DNA of 27,784 nt from Planctomycetota bacterium (GTDB lineage Bacteria; Planctomycetota; Planctomycetia; Pirellulales; Pirellulaceae), in the NCBI GenBank assembly GCA_029259935.1, contig JAJDEH010000318.1:1-27784 (forward strand), in the 5' to 3' direction. Positions 1-6,609 of this stretch are shown here, in pieces. Position 1 is the first letter of the stretch; each line of letters starts with the position of its first letter. A model generated the notes under the pieces. It had not been told where the DNA came from, did no database searches, and was given only the letters and a program-made list of their open reading frames with translations. The translations under genes were made by a program, and so were the position numbers.

Positions 1-363
1 CGATCCTCTGCTTGCAGCGATCCAAAGTTCGTTGTTCAATACCGTTCACTCGAAATCCTCCTTGTTGTTTTAAGTGCCCTTGGTGTGTAAGCAAAATTCG
101 CACCAAGAAACAGGGGGGATCTCGAGTTTTTGTCGATTCATTCTCCCAAAAGCATTCGGGGTTCGCTTGTTCTGGGACTAGCCGGAATGCGTTAGCGTCC
201 AGTTCTGAAAAACCGTGGCTAACGCCCAACGGCTGATCAAAACGCGACACTTGTTTCGCGAACGATCCTAAGCAGGGCTGTGAGGATTCGAACCGAGAGA
301 AGTCAAAGAGATGCCGACTCGCGAAATCGGCCGGTGGCAGATAGCCACGCGTTCCAAGCCGAT
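1..363. other. Non-coding stretch at the left edge
   Basis: No open frame here reads like a protein. The plus-strand frame over 12-236 is open but low in complexity and has no recognisable domain. The stretch lies downstream of the minus-strand secreted-protein gene that stops at 364. It holds an inverted repeat at 189-225, listed separately, and two short perfect hairpins. One is GTGGC/GCCAC at about 337-351 and the other GCCGA/TCGGC at about 312-330. Neither is followed by a T-run on the minus strand, so neither is a standard intrinsic terminator, although they sit where one would be expected. Confidence 0.5.
189..225. repeat. Inverted repeat GCGTTAGC...GCTAACGC (REP-like)
   Basis: Two exact 8-base arms, GCGTTAGC at 189-196 and GCTAACGC at 218-225, flank a 21-base spacer, followed by CCAACGGCTG. 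The GCTAACGC core appears again at 25015-25022 inside another hairpin in a different intergenic gap. From memory, GCTAACGC-type palindromes are dispersed between genes in planctomycete genomes, so I read this as one copy of such a family. Copy number cannot be shown from this window. Confidence 0.5.
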
Positions 364-813
364 CTACTTCAACTTTCCAAACTCCTTCACCGTGTACTCT
401 TTCCCGCGGTACACGATTTTGATTGCGAATTCACTGCCGCCTCTGCCTTCGAAAGCCAGCGCCCCGGGGCCGATGCGAATCTTTGCGCCACTGTCTTTGG
501 AGAGTTTGTCGAAGTTGATATGGCCGAGATAAACCCAGCGGTCCGCCGCCCTAACTCCCAGCGAGCGAACTCCGGAGGGGAGCGTCAATCTTGGGTGCAC
601 TTTCTTGGCAATTGGTTGCGGTTTCTTCCCCCTCAACGGAACGTACTGCCCCTTCGCTTTCGTCTTTGGATCCACGACGTTCGGATTCCAATAGCCGATG
701 TAGATAGACTTTCCGGTTTCATTTTGAAACACGGCTTTGGCGGCTTCGACCGTGCCTGAAGCCACCAAGGTTAGAGACAACGACGCGACAAGTAGAATGA
801 GTCGGTGGGGCAT
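364..813 (-). CDS. Small secreted protein, third gene of sigma/kinase operon
   Basis: A 149-residue protein with a clear signal peptide: MPHR, then a hydrophobic stretch to about residue 22, then VEA as a likely cleavage site. The mature part is a small, probably beta-rich, basic domain. It contains FQNETGKSIYIGYWNP near its start, then LPSGVRSLGVRA and WVYLGHINF. I recognise no family. The start at 813 is supported by CGGAGG 5-10 bases upstream. It lies 18 bases after the stop of the kinase gene, so the two are probably co-transcribed. The order of motifs (F.N.T, a short strand, LP.G, YLG.I.F) resembles the extracytoplasmic end of that kinase around residues 433-523. This suggests a shared fold and perhaps a role as a ligand, decoy or partner of the sensor; that is inference. 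Confidence 0.8.
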   Translation of the reverse strand: MPHRLILLVASLSLTLVASGTVEAAKAVFQNETGKSIYIGYWNPNVVDPKTKAKGQYVPLRGKKPQPIAKKVHPRLTLPSGVRSLGVRAADRWVYLGHINFDKLSKDSGAKIRIGPGALAFEGRGGSEFAIKIVYRGKEYTVKEFGKLK

Positions 814-831
814 TTTCGCCTCCGGCTTGCA

Positions 832-2415
832 TTAGTCTGTCGGGAAAGATGTGATCTGAGGACGTCGCCCGGTTAGATTAAACACCGCCTTCGATTCGAA
901 TTCTCCAACGTAGTGGAGCCCCGCATCCCTGTCAACGATCACTAGTCCATAGAGCCCGGCCATACCGCGTAGAAATGGCAATTGCGCGACCGTGGCTTGT
1001 TTATTTGGTGGGATTTGAATTTCAGACCAGAACCCCGGCACGTCCTTGTAGTACTTCGTAAAATTGAATATCACGAGCACCAAATGCTCGTTCGTACGGT
1101 TGAAACAGTGAATCGTGAAGTCATCGCCAGTTGCCTCCTCGGCGATCTGCATTACTTCGTCTTTGGTCGGAAATTCTATCTCTCGCTCAAGTCGCTGAGT
1201 AAATGCCTCCAGGTCTTGGTCTTCAACTACGTTTCCTATGAGGAACGGTCCCTCAGGTTCAGGCCACATCCATAGCGCGGCGATGGCGACCACGGCAAGG
1301 ACCGCAAGACAACCGACAAGCAGCAGTGGCAATTCAACCTTCCGCGCCTTGGTGCCACGGAATACTGGTAGGCTGCTGGCATGACTCTCTGATAGCTCGG
1401 AAGACTCGCGCTGAGATTCCAGAAACTGGACAAGTTCACGGGAAAACGCATGGGCGGTGGAATACCGATCTTCCGGGCTTTTGGCCAGAGCCTTGAGACA
1501 GATCCGTTCCATCTCGGGATGGAGCGAGGCAACCAGTTCACTGGGACGTTGCGGCGACTTGAATTGAATACGCGACAGTGTGTCCAACACATCAGAACCG
1601 GCGAACGCTTGCTTGCCAGTAAGCATCTCATAAAGAACGGTGCCGAGGCTAAACACGTCGCTCCGGCCGTCAAGCTCGACTTCACCGCTTGCCTGCTCGG
1701 GGCTCATGTAGCTCGGAGTACCGCTTAATTCAAACCGTTGCGACCAATCGTCTTGCTGAACCGCGATGCCGAAGTCGATCAAGAATGGTTCGCCTCGGCG
1801 ATCCAAGATGATGTTAGCTGGTTTCACATCCCGGTGGTAAATGCCATGCTCGTGAACGTGTCCCAATGCACGGGCAACTTTTCCAATCAACTCGGCAGCC
1901 AGTACTTGGTCGAGCGAGTGCTCTTCCATGTGGGCCGCGAGAGTCTCGCCGTCGATGTATTCATACACGGCATAGCAGATGCCCGCGTCGGACTGTCCGA
2001 AATCATAAATCCTTACGACATTGGAAAACTGAATAGCCGCCAGCTTGCGGGCCTCGGAAAGGAACTGCTCGGGCGTCGAAACAGCATCCGACCGTGGAAT
2101 CTTGATCGCAACCTTGCGGCTGAGCTGTTCGTCCCATCCCAGGAAAACTCGTCCAAACCCGCCAGCCCCCAATTCTCGCTCGATTCGATAATGACCAACC
2201 GATGGCGGCGTTTCCTCAGTGGAGGCGGGCCGCTGTTGCCATAGGCCATCCTTTTGCGATTCCTCGTCGGCCTTCAGCAACTGCCGTACTTCGGTCTCTA
2301 GCAACGCATTGTCGCGGCATGCCTCGCGCAGATAGCCTTCACGGGTTGACTCATCCATCTGTCTCGCGCGAAGAAAGATGTCATCCGCCGTTTGATGCGG
2401 CTGCTCAGACGCCAT
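832..2415 (-). CDS. Membrane Ser/Thr protein kinase (PknB/Hanks type)
   Basis: A 527-residue kinase. Residues 1-55 form the short helical N-terminal segment often seen in planctomycete kinases. The kinase domain spans about 75-332. It has the glycine loop GAGGFGRV (83-90), catalytic lysine in VAIK (Lys105), HRDVKPAN (Asp196), DFG (Asp214) and a SPEQ/DGRSDVFSLG activation-to-helix-F region. All key residues are present, so it should be active. A single transmembrane helix lies at about 362-384, followed by about 140 residues outside the membrane with no recognised domain; residues 433-523 look like the secreted protein encoded next. The start codon overlaps the end of the sigma-factor gene by 11 bases, which implies translational coupling. 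Likely role: envelope sensor kinase tied to the upstream ECF sigma factor. Its substrate is unknown. Confidence 0.95.
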   Translation of the reverse strand: MASEQPHQTADDIFLRARQMDESTREGYLREACRDNALLETEVRQLLKADEESQKDGLWQQRPASTEETPPSVGHYRIERELGAGGFGRVFLGWDEQLSRKVAIKIPRSDAVSTPEQFLSEARKLAAIQFSNVVRIYDFGQSDAGICYAVYEYIDGETLAAHMEEHSLDQVLAAELIGKVARALGHVHEHGIYHRDVKPANIILDRRGEPFLIDFGIAVQQDDWSQRFELSGTPSYMSPEQASGEVELDGRSDVFSLGTVLYEMLTGKQAFAGSDVLDTLSRIQFKSPQRPSELVASLHPEMERICLKALAKSPEDRYSTAHAFSRELVQFLESQRESSELSESHASSLPVFRGTKARKVELPLLLVGCLAVLAVVAIAALWMWPEPEGPFLIGNVVEDQDLEAFTQRLEREIEFPTKDEVMQIAEEATGDDFTIHCFNRTNEHLVLVIFNFTKYYKDVPGFWSEIQIPPNKQATVAQLPFLRGMAGLYGLVIVDRDAGLHYVGEFESKAVFNLTGRRPQITSFPTD

Positions 2416-3004
2416 CTTCAGTCTCCTGCATCAGTAGCCGGAGCCGGGCGCGAGCGATGGCCCAATCATTGTCCACGGTCGTCTTGGCGACTCCCAAGAT
2501 CTCCGCAATCTCAGTCATGGTGTGATTTCCGAACATGCGAAGTTGCACCACTTCGTTGGCCCGCGCGTGGGTCCGTGCAAACTTCTCCATGGCTTCGTGT
2601 AGGCTCTCGACCTCGATTCCCAGGTTGGCATCGAATTCCTTGACCGCGCGATCGTAAAGGGCGTTGTCTAGCGCTTCTTTGTTTCGCCCTCCACCGCGCA
2701 TGACAGCGTTCCTTTTTCGTGCGTGATCCAGAAGCACGTGTTTCATCACTCTTGTTGCCAGCCGCATGAGGTGGCGTCGATCGGCGATATTCAACTCGGT
2801 GTTGCGGAAAATCTTGGCATAAGCTTCATGAAGGACTCCGGTCGCGCCTAGCGTGTGCGCGGTTCGCTCATCTTGCATCAGCTTTGTGGCGATTCGTTTC
2901 AATTCGTCGTAAACCGTCTGAAAAAGGATATCTTCGGCGTTAGGCTCACCCTCGCGCGCTCGCTCCAACAGTTTGGTGACGGATTCAATACCGTTGGGTT
3001 CCAT
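2405..3004 (-). CDS. ECF sigma factor, Sig-70_X6 (TIGR02999-like)
   Basis: A 199-residue sigma-70 family factor. Region 2 includes the family signature HTLGATGVLHEAYAKIF, close to the HTLQPTALVHEAYLRL seen in the Sig-70_X6 group. It is followed by RRHLMRLATRVMKHVLLDHAR. Region 4 carries the helix-turn-helix with LRMFGNHTMTEIAEILGV and TVDNDWAIARARLR. The frame stays open upstream to 3127, but that extension is basic, low in complexity and runs into the decayed region. The ATG at 3004 opens exactly on a normal sigma N-terminus, so I place the start there. The stop overlaps the kinase start by 11 bases. This family is commonly encoded next to planctomycete Ser/Thr kinases and probably depends on the kinase instead of a classical anti-sigma factor. 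No anti-sigma gene is seen nearby. Confidence 0.93.
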   Translation of the reverse strand: MEPNGIESVTKLLERAREGEPNAEDILFQTVYDELKRIATKLMQDERTAHTLGATGVLHEAYAKIFRNTELNIADRRHLMRLATRVMKHVLLDHARKRNAVMRGGGRNKEALDNALYDRAVKEFDANLGIEVESLHEAMEKFARTHARANEVVQLRMFGNHTMTEIAEILGVAKTTVDNDWAIARARLRLLMQETEDGV

Positions 3005-3036
3005 GATCGTTCTCTTGGATCGGCGACCGAAAGCGT

Positions 3037-3180
3037 TCAGCCGCGCGTGTTCCGAGTGGCGTTTTGTGCATTCCATTCGTTTTCGGCTGCGGCGCTCGCG
3101 GCATGGATCACCGCGGCCCAATCGCAAACGTACAAACCCGAGCAGCTAAAGCTGTTCAGTTCCAACAGATGCAGCTTACC
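3037..3180 (-). pseudogene. C-terminal relic resembling an ATP-grasp (R2K-type) protein
   Basis: On the minus strand, about 45 residues ending at a stop at 3037 read LHLLELNSFSCSGLYVCDW, then AAVIHAASAAAENEW. From memory this matches the C-terminal end of R2K-clade ATP-grasp proteins, where the ELNsfscSGLY.cD motif carries Mg-binding Glu and Asn. No N-terminal or central ATP-grasp sequence is found upstream in any frame. Reading back past about 3180, the frame becomes arginine-rich and unlike a protein. I read it as a truncated gene remnant between the sigma-factor gene and the palindromic repeat. The assignment rests on one motif. Confidence 0.4.
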
Positions 3181-3333
3181 ATTTGATTCGCCCCCACGTC
3201 TGCAACGCCTCCGCGATCTTCTTTCCACCACTCGATAACCGTCATCTCTCGCCATACCCGATTCTCCTGGTCGCCCATCAGACTCGGTTTCGCAGTCTAC
3301 CGCCGAGCTCTGCTCGTGCCGCACGGATGATTT

Positions 3334-3413
3334 GGCCACAAAAAACGCGAAGAGACACAAAAACCAAAGCCGACGATTTCGCTTTTCGTGCCTCTTGGTG
3401 TTTTTCGTGGCTA
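3334..3413. repeat. Long imperfect palindromic repeat, about 80 bases
   Basis: The left arm at 3334-3365 begins GGCCACAAAAAACGCGAAGA. The right arm ends TTTTTCGTGGCTA at 3413. The reverse complement of the right arm matches most of about 32 positions of the left arm. Both strands are open and give similar peptides: ATKNAKRHKN followed by FSCLLVFFVA on plus, and ATKNTKRHEK followed by FLCLFAFFVA on minus. I recall this palindrome as a dispersed element often mis-annotated as a small protein in planctomycetes and other bacteria. It lies exactly between two gene fragments, so it may mark the site of the rearrangement that broke them. Confidence 0.65.
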
Positions 3414-3421
3414 CCCTGCGG

Positions 3422-3667
3422 TGGTCGGTTTCACCGATGTCGGCCGCTATTTCCCCGGACGGCGGCACTCTGGCCACTGGCGGCGTCGACGGACATATCC
3501 GCATCTGGAACGCCCGGACAGGAGTACACCGGGCAACCCTTTACGGTCACACTGGCTCAGTTGCGAACGTCACTTTCTCACTCAGTGGTCGGACCCTCGC
3601 ATCATGCGGCTGGGATAAGACCGTACGGCTGTGGCGCACCGTTGACTACGCCGCCCAGACGGATTGA
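3422..3667 (+). pseudogene. WD40-repeat gene fragment (two repeats)
   Basis: The plus-strand frame carries two adjacent WD40 units. The first runs from AAISPDGGTLATGG to GHIRIWNARTG; the second from GHTGSVANVTFSLSGRTLAS to DKTVRLWR. A stop follows at 3665-3667. The frame is open upstream only through the palindromic repeat, so the only start codon available would make a protein beginning in repeat DNA. A working WD40 propeller needs about seven units, and two alone would not fold. The best reading is the 3' end of a larger WD40 gene, perhaps a kinase-WD40 fusion, cut by a rearrangement. A short translated ORF cannot be excluded. Confidence 0.6.
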
Positions 3668-3737
3668 TCGATTGACGGAAGCACGTGCAACATCGCCCTG
3701 CCCGAGGCTCACGGGATCAACCTGCGTCGTCAGTCGC

Positions 3738-4358
3738 TTAGCCAGACGGTTTCGACGCACTTGATATCGATCGTCGAAGTCGCGGAAGCAACCGGCCGGT
3801 TTCCGCCATGTAATCTTTGTAAGCACTGCCAAAATGGTCGATCATCATCTGTTCTTCGTTCGGGGTTCGCAAGAAGTACATCAACGCAAAGGCGAACACA
3901 ACACCCCAGCCGGCCAACCAGTTGTTGAGTAGCAAGGCCTGTGCAATGCTGAAAAGCCAAATCGCGGAATACATCGGATGTCGAATGCGGGCGTACACTC
4001 CGTGCTTAATGATTTCGTGGCCCTTTCGAGTTTCCAAAGTCGGCGACCAATTGGCACCTAGGTCAACGTGCGAACGCCAAAACAGCCACAGTCCGACAAT
4101 CATGCTTAGCAAACCACATGAATGCACCCAGTGGGGTAGCTCGTAGTTGGCAAACGAAAAAAGCGGAGTAAGAAGATAGATAACGGGAAACAGCAAGCCG
4201 GTAACGAGCATGGCGGGCAGTAGCAACTTCTCCTGCAAGCCAACTCGACGGTCCAGCGATTCGTTGTCCTTCGCATGGGAAGCGAAAACGCCGCGCGTGA
4301 CGACGTAAACAACGAATCCTATGGCAAATGCGATGTTCCACGGCTGCAAGATCGCCAC
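3738..4358 (-). CDS. Isoprenylcysteine carboxyl methyltransferase-family membrane protein
   Basis: A 206-residue integral membrane protein with about five hydrophobic segments. The ICMT/PEMT methyltransferase signature is near the C-terminus: HGVYARIRHPMY (119-130), then TPNEEQMMIDHFG (165-177) and YKDYMAETGRLLP. His119, Arg126-His127-Pro128 and the Glu168-Glu169 pair are the residues used by this family to hold S-adenosylmethionine. Bacteria lack prenylated CAAX proteins, so the substrate is unknown; lipid or small-molecule methylation is most likely. The start is GTG at 4358, with AGGA 8 bases upstream and no better ATG. The gene stands alone, with the decayed WD40 fragment beyond its 3' end and a long non-coding gap upstream. 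Confidence 0.9.
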   Translation of the reverse strand: MAILQPWNIAFAIGFVVYVVTRGVFASHAKDNESLDRRVGLQEKLLLPAMLVTGLLFPVIYLLTPLFSFANYELPHWVHSCGLLSMIVGLWLFWRSHVDLGANWSPTLETRKGHEIIKHGVYARIRHPMYSAIWLFSIAQALLLNNWLAGWGVVFAFALMYFLRTPNEEQMMIDHFGSAYKDYMAETGRLLPRLRRSISSASKPSG

Positions 4359-4510
4359 GTTGTTTTCCTGTTGAGGATCGTTTATTGCTGGCTAACGAAT
4401 GAATTGCGATCTATTCGGCTGCTTTGAGACGGGCGATTAGATTGGAGTCTTCCGAGTCCTCGGAACCGGACAGGCGCAGTTAACGCATCCGGCTCCCAGC
4501 CATCCCATGT

Positions 4511-4529
4511 CACCGGCATTATGCCGGTG
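4511..4529. repeat. Perfect palindrome CACCGGCAT-T-ATGCCGGTG
   Basis: Nine-base arms are exactly complementary around one central T. The tip would open to a small loop when folded. There is no T-run on either side, so it is not a standard intrinsic terminator. It sits about 150 bases upstream of the promoter of the metallopeptidase gene and about 150 bases upstream of the methyltransferase start. It could be an operator, a REP-type element or a processed RNA hairpin. Confidence 0.55.
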
Positions 4530-4663
4530 CCGTAGGCGCGACGCAATCAAGTTAGCTTGCGGGGAGCGGCGATGGGTGATGCTTCAAGTGACGTCCAGAA
4601 TCGACATCGGCCCAGATTGATGAACTTGCTGCGTATCCAACATCGGCGCTGTCAGGTGGCGAC

Positions 4664-4693
4664 GTGGCAATATAGCCGCCAGCCATCTATAAT
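4664..4693 (+). promoter_or_regulatory. Sigma-70-like promoter for the HECTH metallopeptidase gene
   Basis: The -10 box is a perfect TATAAT at 4688-4693. GTGGCA at 4664-4669 is a 4/6 match to TTGACA with an 18-base spacer. Transcription would start near 4700, giving a leader of about 47 bases before the ATG at 4747. It is called by pattern only. Confidence 0.4.
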
Positions 4694-4746
4694 CGGGTCG
4701 TCTTTTAAAAACGCCACGAGTCGCATCAAATCGGTTGGGGATTTTC

Positions 4747-6609
4747 ATGCGTGCTTCATCTACCACTTTGGTGGTCTGTATCGCCATTTTCTTGGCAATG
4801 TCTTCCGCGCCCGCGTGGGGCCAACTGGTCATTCAGGAAACGTTGACCATTACCGGCACCGTCGAATCGGTCTCGCCGGGCGTAATTGTCGTGAAGGATG
4901 AGAAGGGCGCGGCGCATGAAGTTCGCATTCAGGACAAGGATGCCCAAGGCGTCGCTTTGTCGGGTGGGCAACTGCTTCGCTTTCCTGCTCAGGTGGAGGT
5001 GACCGGCAACCTAGGTGTGAAGAGTCTCACAGCCGGTAAAAATGTCCGCTTCCAAGCGAAGGTCAACCGTCTTGGGCGAACGCAGGGCAAGGTGGAAAAG
5101 GTTACGCTGGTCAGCGGCGAGGACGGCAAGGATGGCGTTACGGTAGTGACACCCGGCAAGCGCCCTGCGGATTACTCCATGTGCGAGATTGTCGGCCAGG
5201 TCACGCGACTGGCTCGCGGACGGCTGGTTATCGGGGTTCCCGCTGGCGGCGAGTTTACTCGCAAGACGGCGCTTTCGTTTCAGGTCGCCGACGATCTCGA
5301 AGTACTACTGGCCAGTGACGACTACAATCGCGCGGCACCCGGCTCGAAGGTCACGCGTCTTATCGCCGCGAGACTGAACACGGGCGACTTGGTCGCTCGG
5401 GAATTGAAGGTCGAGGTCAACCATCAAACAACAAAGGCCGAGAGCGTCGACGAAAAGCTGCTGGCCAAATATCGCAAACTTTCCGACGAGCCGACAGCGC
5501 CGCGGATGGTCCGCTCGGCGCACTTCATGTTCATGACCGATGTTTCCGACCGCCAGGCGCAAATTATTCTCGATAAGTTGGAGGTGATGGCCACGCTGTT
5601 GACGAAATACTTTGGGCAGGCCCCCAGCGGTGTGGTCGAAGGCTTTATCGTCCGCGACTTAAGCAAGTGGCCCGAGGGAACTCTGAAGGAGCCGCAAGGA
5701 ATCGACAAGATCCGCGAAGGGGCGGGCATTTGCTTTAATCACTCGCTAGGCAACAGAGTGCGTGCCGAACTGTACTCGTGCGACGATCATGGCGTGATTC
5801 AACACGAATGCACGCACGGGTTTTGTCATTTGGCGTTCGGCTCGACGGGACCCACTTGGCTGGCCGAAGGCGTGGCGGAGATGGGCCAATATTGGAAGGT
5901 GGATAAAAGGGCCATCGACATCAGCCCGATCGTGATGTCGTATTTGCAGCAGGCCAAACCAAAGCGAAAGCTATTGGAGATCGCGATTCCCGGCCGCACC
6001 GACTCGGGGACTTGGCGAGATTACGCCTGGCGTTGGGCTCTGTGTCACTTGTTGTCGAACAATCCGAACTACGAAAGCCGTTTTAAGCCGCTGGCGATCG
6101 CGTTGATGAAAAAGCAGGAGGGCGTTTCTTTCGCCGCGGTTTACGGTCCGGTGGCCGATCAGGTTTCGTTCGAGTACGACCTGTTTTTGAAGACGCTCGA
6201 TAACGGCTACCGGGCCGACCTAGTGGCTTGGAATTGGAATGCCAAGTTCAAACCCCTGCAAGGAAGTCGCCGCACGCAAATGAAGATCAAATCCGGATTC
6301 GGCTGGCAAACTAGCGCCCTGCATGTGGAAAAGGGCGTGTCCTACGATATCGCGGCCATCGGCAAATGGAAGATCTCCCAAGACGGCAGCGAAATCGATG
6401 CCGACGGTGACAAGGACGGGCGCGGAAAATTGGTGGGCGTCATCTTCAAGGACTACAAGCTTTCCGACCCGATTCCGCTCGGCAAATCCACAACGATGGT
6501 TGCTCCCGCGGACGGTGATCTGTTTCTGCGTTGCCAAGACGACTGGAACAAGCTGGAAGATAACAGCGGCGAAGTCACGGTGCATTTTCGACGGACGCCA
6601 AGTCAATAA
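4747..6609 (+). CDS. Secreted HECTH metallopeptidase with lectin-like C-terminal domain
   Basis: A 620-residue exported protein. The first 25 residues form a signal peptide ending near APAWGQ. Residues about 30-225 are beta-rich and resemble repeated small barrels. Residues about 255-480 hold a gluzincin-like zinc peptidase: HECTH at 353-357, then WLAEGVAE at 371-378, whose glutamates could supply the third zinc ligand, as in the peptidase-MA-like group. Residues about 510-618 resemble the calcium-dependent PA-IL/LecA-type galactose-binding domain, with a GFGWQTSALHVEKG opening, a GKLVGVIF strand and a closing DLFLRCQDDW...EDNSGEVTV. An upstream TTG at 4735 is in frame, but ATG at 4747 directly begins the signal peptide and has GGGG just upstream. 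The gene overlaps the convergent M28 gene by 35 bases. The substrate is unknown. Confidence 0.85.
   Translation: MRASSTTLVVCIAIFLAMSSAPAWGQLVIQETLTITGTVESVSPGVIVVKDEKGAAHEVRIQDKDAQGVALSGGQLLRFPAQVEVTGNLGVKSLTAGKNVRFQAKVNRLGRTQGKVEKVTLVSGEDGKDGVTVVTPGKRPADYSMCEIVGQVTRLARGRLVIGVPAGGEFTRKTALSFQVADDLEVLLASDDYNRAAPGSKVTRLIAARLNTGDLVARELKVEVNHQTTKAESVDEKLLAKYRKLSDEPTAPRMVRSAHFMFMTDVSDRQAQIILDKLEVMATLLTKYFGQAPSGVVEGFIVRDLSKWPEGTLKEPQGIDKIREGAGICFNHSLGNRVRAELYSCDDHGVIQHECTHGFCHLAFGSTGPTWLAEGVAEMGQYWKVDKRAIDISPIVMSYLQQAKPKRKLLEIAIPGRTDSGTWRDYAWRWALCHLLSNNPNYESRFKPLAIALMKKQEGVSFAAVYGPVADQVSFEYDLFLKTLDNGYRADLVAWNWNAKFKPLQGSRRTQMKIKSGFGWQTSALHVEKGVSYDIAAIGKWKISQDGSEIDADGDKDGRGKLVGVIFKDYKLSDPIPLGKSTTMVAPADGDLFLRCQDDWNKLEDNSGEVTVHFRRTPSQ

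Larger units (their letters stand above)
4359..4746. other. Divergent intergenic region with hairpin and promoter
   Basis: This 388-base gap separates the divergent methyltransferase and metallopeptidase genes. I see no credible protein in it; the short frames across it look like shadows. It holds a perfect palindrome at 4511-4529 and a sigma-70-like promoter at 4664-4693 that reads towards the metallopeptidase gene. The stretch at about 4480-4580, including GTTAACGC, GCCGTAGGCGCGACGC and GTTAGCTTGCGGGGAGC, has the feel of repeat remnants, but I cannot prove other copies here. Confidence 0.5.

Noticed and set aside
12..236. 74-residue plus-strand frame at the left edge
   Set aside because: It has no domain or ribosome site, and it runs straight through the GCGTTAGC repeat.
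270..363. tRNA-like sequence on the minus strand (GGTTCGAATCC T-loop)
   Set aside because: The T-loop consensus is present, but the T-stem pairs at only two of five positions. There is no D-loop GG, no matching acceptor stem and no CCA end. It is either chance or a very degenerate relic.
3332..3667. 111-residue plus-strand WD40 protein as a real gene
   Set aside because: Its N-terminal third is the palindromic repeat, and only two WD40 units remain. It is called as a fragment.
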